Below are positions 43,916 through 52,449 of a DNA stretch of 64,000 nt, piece after piece (position 1 is the first letter of the stretch; each line of letters opens with the position of its first letter). The DNA is taken from positions 62,001 to 126,000 of the forward strand of contig CAYPWL010000003.1 in NCBI GenBank assembly GCA_964414425.1, read 5' to 3'. The translations under genes were made by a program, and so were the position numbers. This DNA comes from GYS-P2D sp964414425. GTDB taxonomy: Bacteria; Bacteroidota; Bacteroidia; Chitinophagales; Saprospiraceae. A model generated the notes under the pieces. The model saw only the letters and a program-made list of their open reading frames with translations, was not told the origin of the DNA and made no database searches.

Positions 43916-46900
43916 ATGAAAGAAGCTCCTGTTAAAACCAACCCTTTTGGGTTATATCTGATAATAAGCATCTTAGGGCTGATGGGCATTGACCTATCGG
44001 CCCAAGGTTGTTTAGACGGATATGCCATGAGGGATACAGTGGAGTTTACCATAGGTCTTGGTACCTGTGAAGTGTCTGACACGGATATACTGGCAGAGTT
44101 AGGACTATCTGATTGTGGTGGCGAAGTGTCTCTCAGTGTTTCAGGTGTTGGGCTCAACCAGTCACGTATCGTAGAACTCATCGATGAAGTCAATAACGAG
44201 ATCTTAGATAACTTCACTGTTACGGTCAGTCCAGAGGAGAATGTCTTTCCGACGGATATCTTCTTAGAGATCTCACCATTTGATTGTGATCTTGATAAGA
44301 CATATATATTAAATCGACTCGGTATTGATATACCCGAGTCATCTATTATTTCGACAATACATTTTATATCTGGTACGGCACGAGTAACTCAATTTCCGGT
44401 GGGAGAGGAGATATTCATTGATCGTGTTATCTGTGGAGACGGCTATGTGTTTGCAACAGATTTGTCGATATTCCTATTTCCAGATCATATACTGCCGATT
44501 AGCACTACACTGAATCATTCAGTAGGTTTTAGTACGGAGTTAGTTGAGTTATCTGATATCCTAAGAAACAATCCATTATTTAGATATACGGATGTATGCG
44601 ATATTGATCGCTTGACAATAGATAACGAGGGACCATTTGGTTTTGGACAGTCAACCATAGGTAATGTATTCTTAGATGAAGCGCTTATTGCCGAAAACCT
44701 AAGAGTAAATATTTCTGCGCCAGCTTGTCCATCGGCATTTTTGGATATTCCGATAGCTATGGATCAATGCTTCGTTACTGAGCGAGATATACTCGATACA
44801 CTTGGGTTTAGTCCGGCGACTACGGACTTTGATCTTGTAGATATAAGATTAAGAGATGGAGACTCATTTGACAATGAGTCATTTACTATAGAGAGTATAT
44901 CAGTTAGAGGTATTGCAGTGTGTAGCCAACCGATAATGGTGACCTACATGAGACCGACTGATATTAACTTGGATGCTGAGTCAATCGCATGTAATAGCCA
45001 GTTAAATATATCACTGAATGAAGACTGTGCAATAGAGCTGAACTCTGATGTGCTATTAGCTAATACAGGACTTTGCTTTTTAAACTTTATCGTCCGTGCG
45101 GAGGATGAGCAAGGGACCCTCATCGCAGAGGATCATAATATAACACTCACTAATCCAGGTACTTATGTTGTGACCGTGTCGGATCCTCGTAGTACGCTAT
45201 CATGTACAAGCACTGTTGTTGTTGAGGACAAGCACATATTTGATGTAGTCTGTGAGCCTGATACCATAGCTTGTCAGTTTGGGATAGATCCGATGATGGG
45301 TGATCAGTTTGTGGCCTTCCCATTTGTAGGTGTGCCATCGAGCTTTGAGCCTCTTGGTAACAATACATTCAACATCATAAATGACGATGATTGTGGCATC
45401 AAGCTAGGTAGTTTTCAAGATATTACCACAGAGACTTGTAGTGGAGACTTTCAAGAGATTATAGATCGTAACTGGTTGTTCTCTGATTTAGCGGGTAACC
45501 AAGATACTTGTATACAGAGAATATTTGTCCTTAGAACTCAGCTGGATAGTATCGATGAGTTTGAAGATTTTGAGACCGACTGTATGAGTGATTTTACACT
45601 CTTCGACGACAACGGTAATCCTGCTCCTGCAGAAGTAGGAGTGCCGACGATTGGCGGAGGAGCGTTTGATGCAGAGGTGTGTGGTATACTCAGAAGAACT
45701 TATTCAGACAATGTATTTGAGTTGTGTGGACGATCAAGAAAAATTATTCGTGAGTGGTTGATCATTGACTGGTGTACTAACGATCTGTTATCACTTAACC
45801 AGACGATCATCATTGAGGACGGACGCCCACCAGTGCTCTTAGAGCCTCTTGAGGATATCACACTAAATACGCACCCGTTTTTATGCGGAGCAGAAGACAT
45901 TCAATTGCCTACGCCACAACTTGAAGACTGTGGATCTGATGTGATCGATGTCAATATATTTTATGAGACTACCGATGCTTTTGGCGAAAGAGTCATGATA
46001 GACAACGGCTCCAGTACGATGATATCATCGATATCTATGGGGTCTACTCAGGCAGAGTTTGATGTTGTCTACGTATTTACTGATGAATGTCAGAATGTGT
46101 CGACAGATACACTGGTAATCACAATTCAGGATGATCAGCCGCCTGTTGCGGTATGTGATCAGTTCACTTCGATCTCTATTGCTGGAAATGGTATGGCTCA
46201 AGTGAGAGCGCTAACATTCGATGACCTTAGTGTAGATAACTGTGGCATTGCTTCATATACGGCAAGAAAAGTTGATGGAGTCTGCTCTGTTGGAGAAGAT
46301 TTTAGTGAGTTAATCTTTTTCTGTTGTGAAGAAGTCGGACAGACGCTTACTGTTGAGTTTAAAGTGACAGACATTGCGGGCAATTCTAATACCTGTCATA
46401 TATCAGTTGAAGTATTCGATAAGTTTACTCCATTGATCGTATGTCCAGATGACATCACGATCGATTGTTCATTAGATCCGTTGGATTTAATGGTTACTGG
46501 AGAGGCTCAAGCCATTGATAACTGTTCCGTTGATAGCTTATTCTTCACCGATGTGAGCAATCTTGACGCTTGTGGCAAGGGGACAATAGAACGTACGTGG
46601 ACAGCAATTGATAGAGGTGGTCAAGTGGTTAACTGTGATCAGATAATCACAATAGTCTCTGACGAACCTTTTGAAATTACTGCAGAGGAGTTTCCTGGAG
46701 ATACGGTAATTATAGGATGCTTTGCAACTGTCGATCCCGAGTTTACGGGTATGCCTGCGTTATCTCAAGATGGATGTGCAGATGTCGTAGCAAGTTATGA
46801 GGATACCTACTTTACAGATGTTAATGATGGTTGTTTTACGATCATTAGAGAGTGGGTGGTCATAGACTGGTGTCAATTCAGCACGTCTGTGCCAGATCAA

Positions 46901-48790
46901 GGTTACTGGTCGATGGGTCAAGCGATTACCGTGGCTAATGAGTCAGCACCAGAGTTTGTTAACTTTCCATCCGACACTACTTTATGCATTACAGGTACAG
47001 ATTGTATGGGTCAATTCGTGCTATCTGTTGAGGCCGTTGATGACTGTACACCTGTAGAAGACTTTGATTGGTTTCATCAGATCAGAACTACGGGAGATGA
47101 TGTTGAGATATTAAGAACTTCTACGTCTCCAGTGCTTAATGCAACTTTAGAATCAGGGTTATATGAGGTGATATTTTCAGTATCTGATGGATGCGAGAAT
47201 ATCAATACTGATACAATTAATCTGACGATCCAAGATTGTCAAGCACCGATCATAAATTGCCCGACAGTAGAAAATGCTGTAGTGCTTCGCGAGAATGGTG
47301 AAGCGGTGATATCAATAGATGACTTTGAGGTAACTGTAGAAGATAACTGCACATCAGCTGAAGACTTAATGCTGTCATTCTCGGCAGAAGGAGAAGTAAG
47401 CAATCTAATTTTTAATTGTCAGGATATCGCTGATGGGCGCTCCGAACAGCGTTTAGTTACGATATACGTGCGTGATGAAGCTGGTAATCTTGGTGAGTGC
47501 GAAGCTCCCCTTGAAATATTTGATAATGGAAATAACCTCTGTGAAGATCAGATGACAGGATTAAGTGTCTCTGGACTAATATTTACAGAGGAACTTGTCG
47601 GAACTGACAATGTGAGCGTGGTGCTGATGGCTAATGCTACTGCTGAAGCTCAACAGTTCACCGATGTATCTGGAGAGTTTAGGTTTGAAGATCTTGACGG
47701 AGATCAAGCATATACCTTGGAGATGAATCGTAATACTCGATTTGATGATGGCTTGACGACCTTAGATCTATTGCTGATGCAGAGACATATCTTAGGCTTA
47801 GGCTTATTGGATACGCCTTATAAGATCATCGCAGGAGATATCGATAACAATGGAAGAATAACTACGGGAGACCTCGTCAAAATGAGAAGGGTCATATTAG
47901 GTGTGGACAACACTTTTGGAGATGCTCAGGCAAACTGGAAGTTCATCCCAGCTGATCACCAGTTTGCCAATCCGTATCGACCATTTCCAATACCAAAGAT
48001 TGCTGTCGAGTCGTCAGCAGACGGGTTAGTCAATGTAGAAGTGATCTCAGTTAAGCTCGGCGATGTTAACGGTTCTAATGAGGTAAGTAGCCGACTGAAG
48101 GCTAAGGTCAGAAGTACAGAATACCACCAATTATCAGTGGGCAATCCGATTTATTCTGAGGGCTCTATGTTATATGACCTTCCGATATATGCCGATGACA
48201 GTGACCTGTTGGCACTGCAGTATGGTATCCGATTGACCGATCATGTCGATGATTTCGTAAGTGTGTGGTCTGACCAGATAAACATCAATACTGATGATTA
48301 TAACATCAATAATACTGAGCTTAAGATGGCTTGGACTAATGATGATACACAGATAGATATCAGTCGACCTCTATTCTATATTCGGATGGCAGGGACAATA
48401 GATCAGAACGGTTTACCATTCGAAATGTCTGAGATGTTTAGTGCTTGGATAGATAAGAGCTTAATTGAGCAGGAGTTGGCATTTGTCAGAGATGACCAAA
48501 GAATACTTGAAACCAGGAAACCGGGCATGAGTATTGTGTCAATATCTCCTAATCCTATCGTCAAGAGCAGCACAGTAACTGTAGAGTTAGTATCTGCTCA
48601 ACATGTATCATGGACATTGATCAGTTCGAGTGGTCAAGTGATCTCTCGCAATGGACAATACTTCAATGCAGGGAGTAATCAGATTCAGTTGAGTGAGGCT
48701 GATTTTGGAGGCTATCAAGGGGTGCTATTCTTACATGTGAATAGTCCCGAAATAGAACTGACTGAGCGATTGATTCGCATCGGCAAGTAA
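43916..48790 (+). CDS. Giant secreted protein with HYR-like domains, dockerin-like segment and T9SS sorting domain
   Basis: A 1,624-residue protein with a signal peptide (cleavage after LSAQ, residue ~31). An N-terminal ~400 residues of acidic beta-rich repeats is followed by several HYR/Ig-like units of ~90-110 residues, marked by DNCG, DNCS, DDCT and DNCT, and by strands such as QPPVAVCDQFTSISI and APIINCPTVENAVVL. Many paired cysteines suggest disulfides. Near 1265-1340 is a Cna-B-like strand set plus a dockerin-like pair (DDGLTTLDLLLMQRHILG and DNNGRITTGDLVKMRRVILG). The last ~80 residues (SISPNPIVKSSTVTV to LTERLIRIGK) are a type A T9SS C-terminal domain. It is exported through type IX secretion and probably held on the cell surface, as an adhesin or in macromolecule binding. 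Confidence 0.9.
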   Translation: MKEAPVKTNPFGLYLIISILGLMGIDLSAQGCLDGYAMRDTVEFTIGLGTCEVSDTDILAELGLSDCGGEVSLSVSGVGLNQSRIVELIDEVNNEILDNFTVTVSPEENVFPTDIFLEISPFDCDLDKTYILNRLGIDIPESSIISTIHFISGTARVTQFPVGEEIFIDRVICGDGYVFATDLSIFLFPDHILPISTTLNHSVGFSTELVELSDILRNNPLFRYTDVCDIDRLTIDNEGPFGFGQSTIGNVFLDEALIAENLRVNISAPACPSAFLDIPIAMDQCFVTERDILDTLGFSPATTDFDLVDIRLRDGDSFDNESFTIESISVRGIAVCSQPIMVTYMRPTDINLDAESIACNSQLNISLNEDCAIELNSDVLLANTGLCFLNFIVRAEDEQGTLIAEDHNITLTNPGTYVVTVSDPRSTLSCTSTVVVEDKHIFDVVCEPDTIACQFGIDPMMGDQFVAFPFVGVPSSFEPLGNNTFNIINDDDCGIKLGSFQDITTETCSGDFQEIIDRNWLFSDLAGNQDTCIQRIFVLRTQLDSIDEFEDFETDCMSDFTLFDDNGNPAPAEVGVPTIGGGAFDAEVCGILRRTYSDNVFELCGRSRKIIREWLIIDWCTNDLLSLNQTIIIEDGRPPVLLEPLEDITLNTHPFLCGAEDIQLPTPQLEDCGSDVIDVNIFYETTDAFGERVMIDNGSSTMISSISMGSTQAEFDVVYVFTDECQNVSTDTLVITIQDDQPPVAVCDQFTSISIAGNGMAQVRALTFDDLSVDNCGIASYTARKVDGVCSVGEDFSELIFFCCEEVGQTLTVEFKVTDIAGNSNTCHISVEVFDKFTPLIVCPDDITIDCSLDPLDLMVTGEAQAIDNCSVDSLFFTDVSNLDACGKGTIERTWTAIDRGGQVVNCDQIITIVSDEPFEITAEEFPGDTVIIGCFATVDPEFTGMPALSQDGCADVVASYEDTYFTDVNDGCFTIIREWVVIDWCQFSTSVPDQGYWSMGQAITVANESAPEFVNFPSDTTLCITGTDCMGQFVLSVEAVDDCTPVEDFDWFHQIRTTGDDVEILRTSTSPVLNATLESGLYEVIFSVSDGCENINTDTINLTIQDCQAPIINCPTVENAVVLRENGEAVISIDDFEVTVEDNCTSAEDLMLSFSAEGEVSNLIFNCQDIADGRSEQRLVTIYVRDEAGNLGECEAPLEIFDNGNNLCEDQMTGLSVSGLIFTEELVGTDNVSVVLMANATAEAQQFTDVSGEFRFEDLDGDQAYTLEMNRNTRFDDGLTTLDLLLMQRHILGLGLLDTPYKIIAGDIDNNGRITTGDLVKMRRVILGVDNTFGDAQANWKFIPADHQFANPYRPFPIPKIAVESSADGLVNVEVISVKLGDVNGSNEVSSRLKAKVRSTEYHQLSVGNPIYSEGSMLYDLPIYADDSDLLALQYGIRLTDHVDDFVSVWSDQININTDDYNINNTELKMAWTNDDTQIDISRPLFYIRMAGTIDQNGLPFEMSEMFSAWIDKSLIEQELAFVRDDQRILETRKPGMSIVSISPNPIVKSSTVTVELVSAQHVSWTLISSSGQVISRNGQYFNAGSNQIQLSEADFGGYQGVLFLHVNSPEIELTERLIRIGK

Positions 48791-48794
48791 TCAC

Positions 48795-49130
48795 TTACTT
48801 CTCAATGATATGCGCCTTCGTGTATCCAGAATTCTTCACAACCTTGAGTGCTTCTTCAGCTTTCTCTCGTGAGTTAAACTCTCCTAATAGATAAGTCGTC
48901 TTCTTTGTAGCTGGATTCTTTTCCTTGATGATAAACCCAATTGGGTAGAGTTTTGGGAACAACTCTTTATGATCTGTGCTTTCCTTCACGTAGATGTAAA
49001 ATAATCCTTCTTCGAGGTTATCAGATGGATATTGTGCGGCTTCAAAAAGAGTTCCTTCAGACCCCGTCGAGGCGTTGAGAGACACGGACAAGAATAGACA
49101 AGTGGCAATTAAGGTTAGGGCTCTATACAT
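48795..49130 (-). CDS. Small exported SPOR-like protein
   Basis: A 111-residue protein with a signal peptide (residues 1-20, SLNAST). The mature ~85 residues have the beta-alpha-beta rhythm of a SPOR domain: FYIYVKESTDH, FIIKEKNPATKKTTYLLGEF, NSREKAEEALKVVKNSGY, KAHIIEK. The motif GEFNSREKAEEALKVVKNSGY is the typical SPOR helix. Such domains bind denuded peptidoglycan; stand-alone short forms are of unknown role. It is convergent with the giant protein gene, 4 bp away. Confidence 0.75.
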   Translation of the reverse strand: MYRALTLIATCLFLSVSLNASTGSEGTLFEAAQYPSDNLEEGLFYIYVKESTDHKELFPKLYPIGFIIKEKNPATKKTTYLLGEFNSREKAEEALKVVKNSGYTKAHIIEK

Positions 49131-49257
49131 ATGAATATTTAAGATAATATGGGAGGCGAATATAGCGTATAGCGATTAACAACAAACTATCTGTGGTGAT
49201 TAAATATCACATTTTATAGATCATAATTGAGACATCAATTGATATCTTAACTATACA

Positions 49258-50016
49258 ATGAAAAAGTGCCCTGCTCCGGTCCACCATAAATTGTTGCAAC
49301 TGACTAACGAACCTTGGAATCAGCTACAACTGAATAGCCCTTGGAGTGTGGGTATGGTCAGTCAGTTGATCAGGCAAGAGGACTTCACTAGCTATCAGAA
49401 CTGGAGGGCATATTACTATAGTAGTGGACTCGAGAGAGCTGAGCAGATGCAAAATATATCGCCTTCTACAAGATATGTGTTGGACTATCTAGGTCCGCGC
49501 TCTGCTAAGATAATGTTGAAGGAGGAGTACCTCCAGTATATCAATCTACAACACAATCACGGGCGGAGTCGATCTATACTCCTTCATAGGAGTGGTATAC
49601 TACGAAATGCGCTCAATCCTAAGCTGACACTCAATGAAGCGTATCAGATCGTAGAGTATCGTGTATTAGGAGAAACCTGGAATGGAGTCTATATCAGGGA
49701 AAAATCTTTTGAAAATCATATCAAGAGGCTTGATAAAAGTATAACCACAGTACATGCAGTAGGACAATTGGATTATCAATATGCCATAGACTACGAGTTG
49801 TATAGGGATGGAGCGTTAATCTGTGCAGTACAGGTCAAACCAGAATCCTATCAATCAGATAAGAGTTACGTGCGGCGAGCAAAGTCTGCCAACAAGATTA
49901 AAAATGACATGTATACACAGGAGTTTGGCAAACCTGTGCTGACTATTTTAGTCAGTCAGGCGGGAGAGGTAATACTTGATACTCAATACGGACTATTGTT
50001 AAGCCTGGTCGATTAA
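49258..50016 (+). CDS. Probable type II restriction endonuclease (MjaI-like)
   Basis: A 252-residue cytosolic protein paired tail-to-tail with a cytosine-N4-type DNA methyltransferase (4-bp overlap). A PD-(D/E)xK-like core is visible: Asp178 and Glu180 in AIDYEL, then Gln192-x-Lys194 in CAVQVKP, a Q-for-E variant of the ExK half. N-terminal features (LTNEPWNQ, SPWSVGMVSQLI, SYQNWRAYY) recall the MjaI restriction family, whose prototype recognises CTAG; this is a by-eye match. It should cut DNA unmethylated at the site protected by its partner. Alternatives are another PD-(D/E)xK family; confidence in being the restriction half is moderate. Confidence 0.65.
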   Translation: MKKCPAPVHHKLLQLTNEPWNQLQLNSPWSVGMVSQLIRQEDFTSYQNWRAYYYSSGLERAEQMQNISPSTRYVLDYLGPRSAKIMLKEEYLQYINLQHNHGRSRSILLHRSGILRNALNPKLTLNEAYQIVEYRVLGETWNGVYIREKSFENHIKRLDKSITTVHAVGQLDYQYAIDYELYRDGALICAVQVKPESYQSDKSYVRRAKSANKIKNDMYTQEFGKPVLTILVSQAGEVILDTQYGLLLSLVD

Positions 50017-51059
50017 GCCCCTTTGAATGGACTATAGCTCACTTTGATTTTATCCTTAGTTGATTTGAGGTCTTTGATGAGATAGGGCTGGAGGAGTTTT
50101 TCTTGATTGGACTTTACTGGCGAGTTGATGATGTCGTTACGATATTTAAAGAAGAGTGTTTGTTGCTGGGCTACATAATCCTCATGAGTTTTGATCCTTG
50201 CGCGGATATCTTGATTCATGAGATCAACTTGCTCTGTGGCGGATAGGTCTGTAAGACTTGATTGGCGGAGCTCCTGATCTATATCTACATATACACTGTT
50301 GCGTCCATAGCACATAGCGGCATAGCTTGTCGTGCCAGTCCCGCTAAACGGGTCTAAGACCGTATCGCCGTACATGGAATACATGAGTAGTAAGCGCTTG
50401 GCTATTTCGACAGGGTAAGCACCACTTCGATCTCGGTTTGCACTGCTTTTGAGCTGCTGTTTTTTACCTCTGATGTCATGCCACTGATCGCTGAACCATT
50501 GATTACGCTCTTCCCAAAAGAACGCACTTTGGCGCCTGATCTGCTTTTCTTTTTCGGTAAATATCCGCTTGCCAGCCTTTCTGAATACCAGTATGTATTC
50601 ATGCTCAAGTGTGATATATGCACCTGCTGGCAGTACACCGGAACCCATAAATTTAGTAGGGGAGTTAGTTGGCTTGTTCCAGATGATATAGGGGAGTATG
50701 TCAAAGCCTATCTTTTTGCAGGATTGCATGATGCGGCTATGGTTGCTATACATCTCAAAATGTCCATCGAGCGAGCGAGTGGCATTGCCGATATTGATGG
50801 CCATAAAACCTCCTGGAGCCAGGAGCCTATAACACTCCGCCCAGCAGTCGTCAAGGAGCTTGTGCATTTTATCAAATGCCTTGTCTCCTTCGCCCTTCTT
50901 GACGGAGGTTTTGATCCCTCTATTGTAGGTGCTAAATATGTCATCCCACATCTCTACCATAGGGTAGGGAGGCGAAGTCAAGATGAGCTGGATGCTCTCA
51001 TGGTCTAAGGGCATTGGTTCGAATGAGTTAGCCAGCAAGAAGCTATGAGTCGTACGCAT
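50013..51059 (-). CDS. Site-specific DNA methyltransferase (beta-class, likely m4C)
   Basis: A 348-residue amino-methyltransferase. Motif IV, TSPPYP, is at residues 28-33, while the AdoMet-binding motif I, DPFSGTGTT, is near residue 237; catalytic motif first and AdoMet motif last is the beta-class order. TSPPYP is usual for N4-cytosine methylases, and the downstream MVEMWDD also occurs in MjaI-type enzymes. The middle (residues ~100-215) is the target-recognition part. It protects host DNA from the adjacent endonuclease. It starts 8 bp after the permease stop codon, so it is probably co-transcribed with the permease, whereas the endonuclease is read from the opposite strand. Confidence 0.88.
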   Translation of the reverse strand: MRTTHSFLLANSFEPMPLDHESIQLILTSPPYPMVEMWDDIFSTYNRGIKTSVKKGEGDKAFDKMHKLLDDCWAECYRLLAPGGFMAINIGNATRSLDGHFEMYSNHSRIMQSCKKIGFDILPYIIWNKPTNSPTKFMGSGVLPAGAYITLEHEYILVFRKAGKRIFTEKEKQIRRQSAFFWEERNQWFSDQWHDIRGKKQQLKSSANRDRSGAYPVEIAKRLLLMYSMYGDTVLDPFSGTGTTSYAAMCYGRNSVYVDIDQELRQSSLTDLSATEQVDLMNQDIRARIKTHEDYVAQQQTLFFKYRNDIINSPVKSNQEKLLQPYLIKDLKSTKDKIKVSYSPFKGA

Positions 51060-51067
51060 TCAGGATA

Positions 51068-52363
51068 TTAAGATTTAGACCAGTTTGGCTTGATAAAGTA
51101 AGTGAGCATACCCACAGCCAGTAAGGATAATCCGATGATGCTCTCTGTCGGTCGTTCTCGGAGCAAGTATACCAAAACAAATAGACTGAAGAGTACATAG
51201 ATGACTTGTAATACTCTCCCCAATGGACTCCTGAAAGCACCCTCTTTGGGTTTAATATAAAACGAGGCGATGATGGTGACCGTGCTCATCAGTTGTAGTA
51301 GAAATCCTGCATATAGCATGACTTGCTCTAATGACACAAAAAGGGTCAATCCAATACTGATAGCAGTTTGCCACCAGATAGCCCTCACGGGTATATCCCG
51401 ATCAGAGGTTTTGGACAGCCCATGCCAGAGCGGATGTTCCTTAGCCATTGCATTGATCATGCGAGATCCTACCCATACGTAGCTGCTGATCGTTGCGATC
51501 AACTGTACAGCGATGCATACGCTGATGATTAACACACCACGACTATCCAGTATGTTAGCGAATGATATGGTAGTCACTTCCGCTTGACCAGCAAGTTGCG
51601 ATACGCTGGCATGCTTGAGCATGACGATCTGCAAGAGGACATAGAGCGCCATAACGGTCAGGGTGCCGATGATGAGTGCTCGTGGCAGATTCTTTTTGGG
51701 TTCTTGGATCTCTTCAGTGATATATGCCGCTTGATTCCACCCTTGATAGGCATAAGACACATATACTAATGATACCGCAAATCCCGGCTTGACTAAGTCA
51801 GAGGTCCAGTGGGGATCAAAATTTAGAGCAGTATCGACATAAGTAATCGACGCTAAGCCTATGATGACAAGGGCAATCACAAAGAGCACCTTGAATAGGC
51901 TGGAATAATCCTGAAATTTGCCGCTCAACTTTAGGTTAAAGGAGTGTATCGTAGACATGAGCAGGATGATACCTATGCCAATGAACTTACCATATATCCC
52001 TAACCCAAAAGGCTCTGTGAGATAGGCCGCCATAGCTAAAGCAGCTATCGCAATAGGTGCCGAAAATCCAACCGTCATCGAAGTCCAGGCGTATAGATAA
52101 CCCCAGATAGGATGAAAGATCCTTGACAAGAAGATATAATCACCACCAGATTCCTTGAAGTGTGTACCCAGCTCTGCATAGGTGAATGCTCCGATCAGTG
52201 CAATACATCCTCCGATGACCCAGAGAGCGATAATGCTCCAGGTATTGGTGATATCTGATAGCTGATAGCCAAGAGAGGTAAATACTCCAGTACCTATCAT
52301 ACTGCTCACCACCAGTGCCATGGCAGTAGAAGGTCCAATCTTGTATCCTGATGTCTTACTCAA
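51068..52363 (-). CDS. APC-family amino-acid permease
   Basis: A 431-residue inner-membrane carrier with twelve predicted helices. The APC helix-1 motif MIGTGVFTSLGYQL is at residues ~22-35; GGCIALIGAFTYAELGTHFKESGGDY is the helix-2/loop signature, and helix 6 carries YVSYAYQGWNQAAYI. The closest general type is the LAT/PotE-like group of amino-acid/polyamine transporters; the substrate is not fixed. It is upstream of, and probably co-transcribed with, the DNA methyltransferase gene (8-bp gap), an unusual pairing. Confidence 0.92.
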   Translation of the reverse strand: MSKTSGYKIGPSTAMALVVSSMIGTGVFTSLGYQLSDITNTWSIIALWVIGGCIALIGAFTYAELGTHFKESGGDYIFLSRIFHPIWGYLYAWTSMTVGFSAPIAIAALAMAAYLTEPFGLGIYGKFIGIGIILLMSTIHSFNLKLSGKFQDYSSLFKVLFVIALVIIGLASITYVDTALNFDPHWTSDLVKPGFAVSLVYVSYAYQGWNQAAYITEEIQEPKKNLPRALIIGTLTVMALYVLLQIVMLKHASVSQLAGQAEVTTISFANILDSRGVLIISVCIAVQLIATISSYVWVGSRMINAMAKEHPLWHGLSKTSDRDIPVRAIWWQTAISIGLTLFVSLEQVMLYAGFLLQLMSTVTIIASFYIKPKEGAFRSPLGRVLQVIYVLFSLFVLVYLLRERPTESIIGLSLLAVGMLTYFIKPNWSKS

Positions 52364-52388
52364 TTTAGTTCTTCAGACGCTATAATAG

Positions 52389-52425
52389 AAAAAGGCTATC
52401 AGAACTTGGGTCTGATAGCCTTTTT
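52389..52425 (-). terminator. Terminator of the TonB-dependent receptor gene (can act both ways)
   Basis: GGCTATCAGA (52394-52403) pairs with TCTGATAGCC (52411-52420) across a short loop. On the minus strand it runs into T5 (the A-run 52389-52393), and a T5 on the plus side makes it bidirectional. It lies 25 bp after the receptor stop codon and just before the permease start, separating the two minus-strand units. Confidence 0.9.
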
Positions 52426-52449
52426 AATATCATTGATTAAGAATCCTTC

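Noticed and set aside
50478..51008. 176-codon plus-strand frame opposite the DNA methyltransferase
   Set aside because: Shadow of a strongly supported gene with complete catalytic motifs on the other strand.
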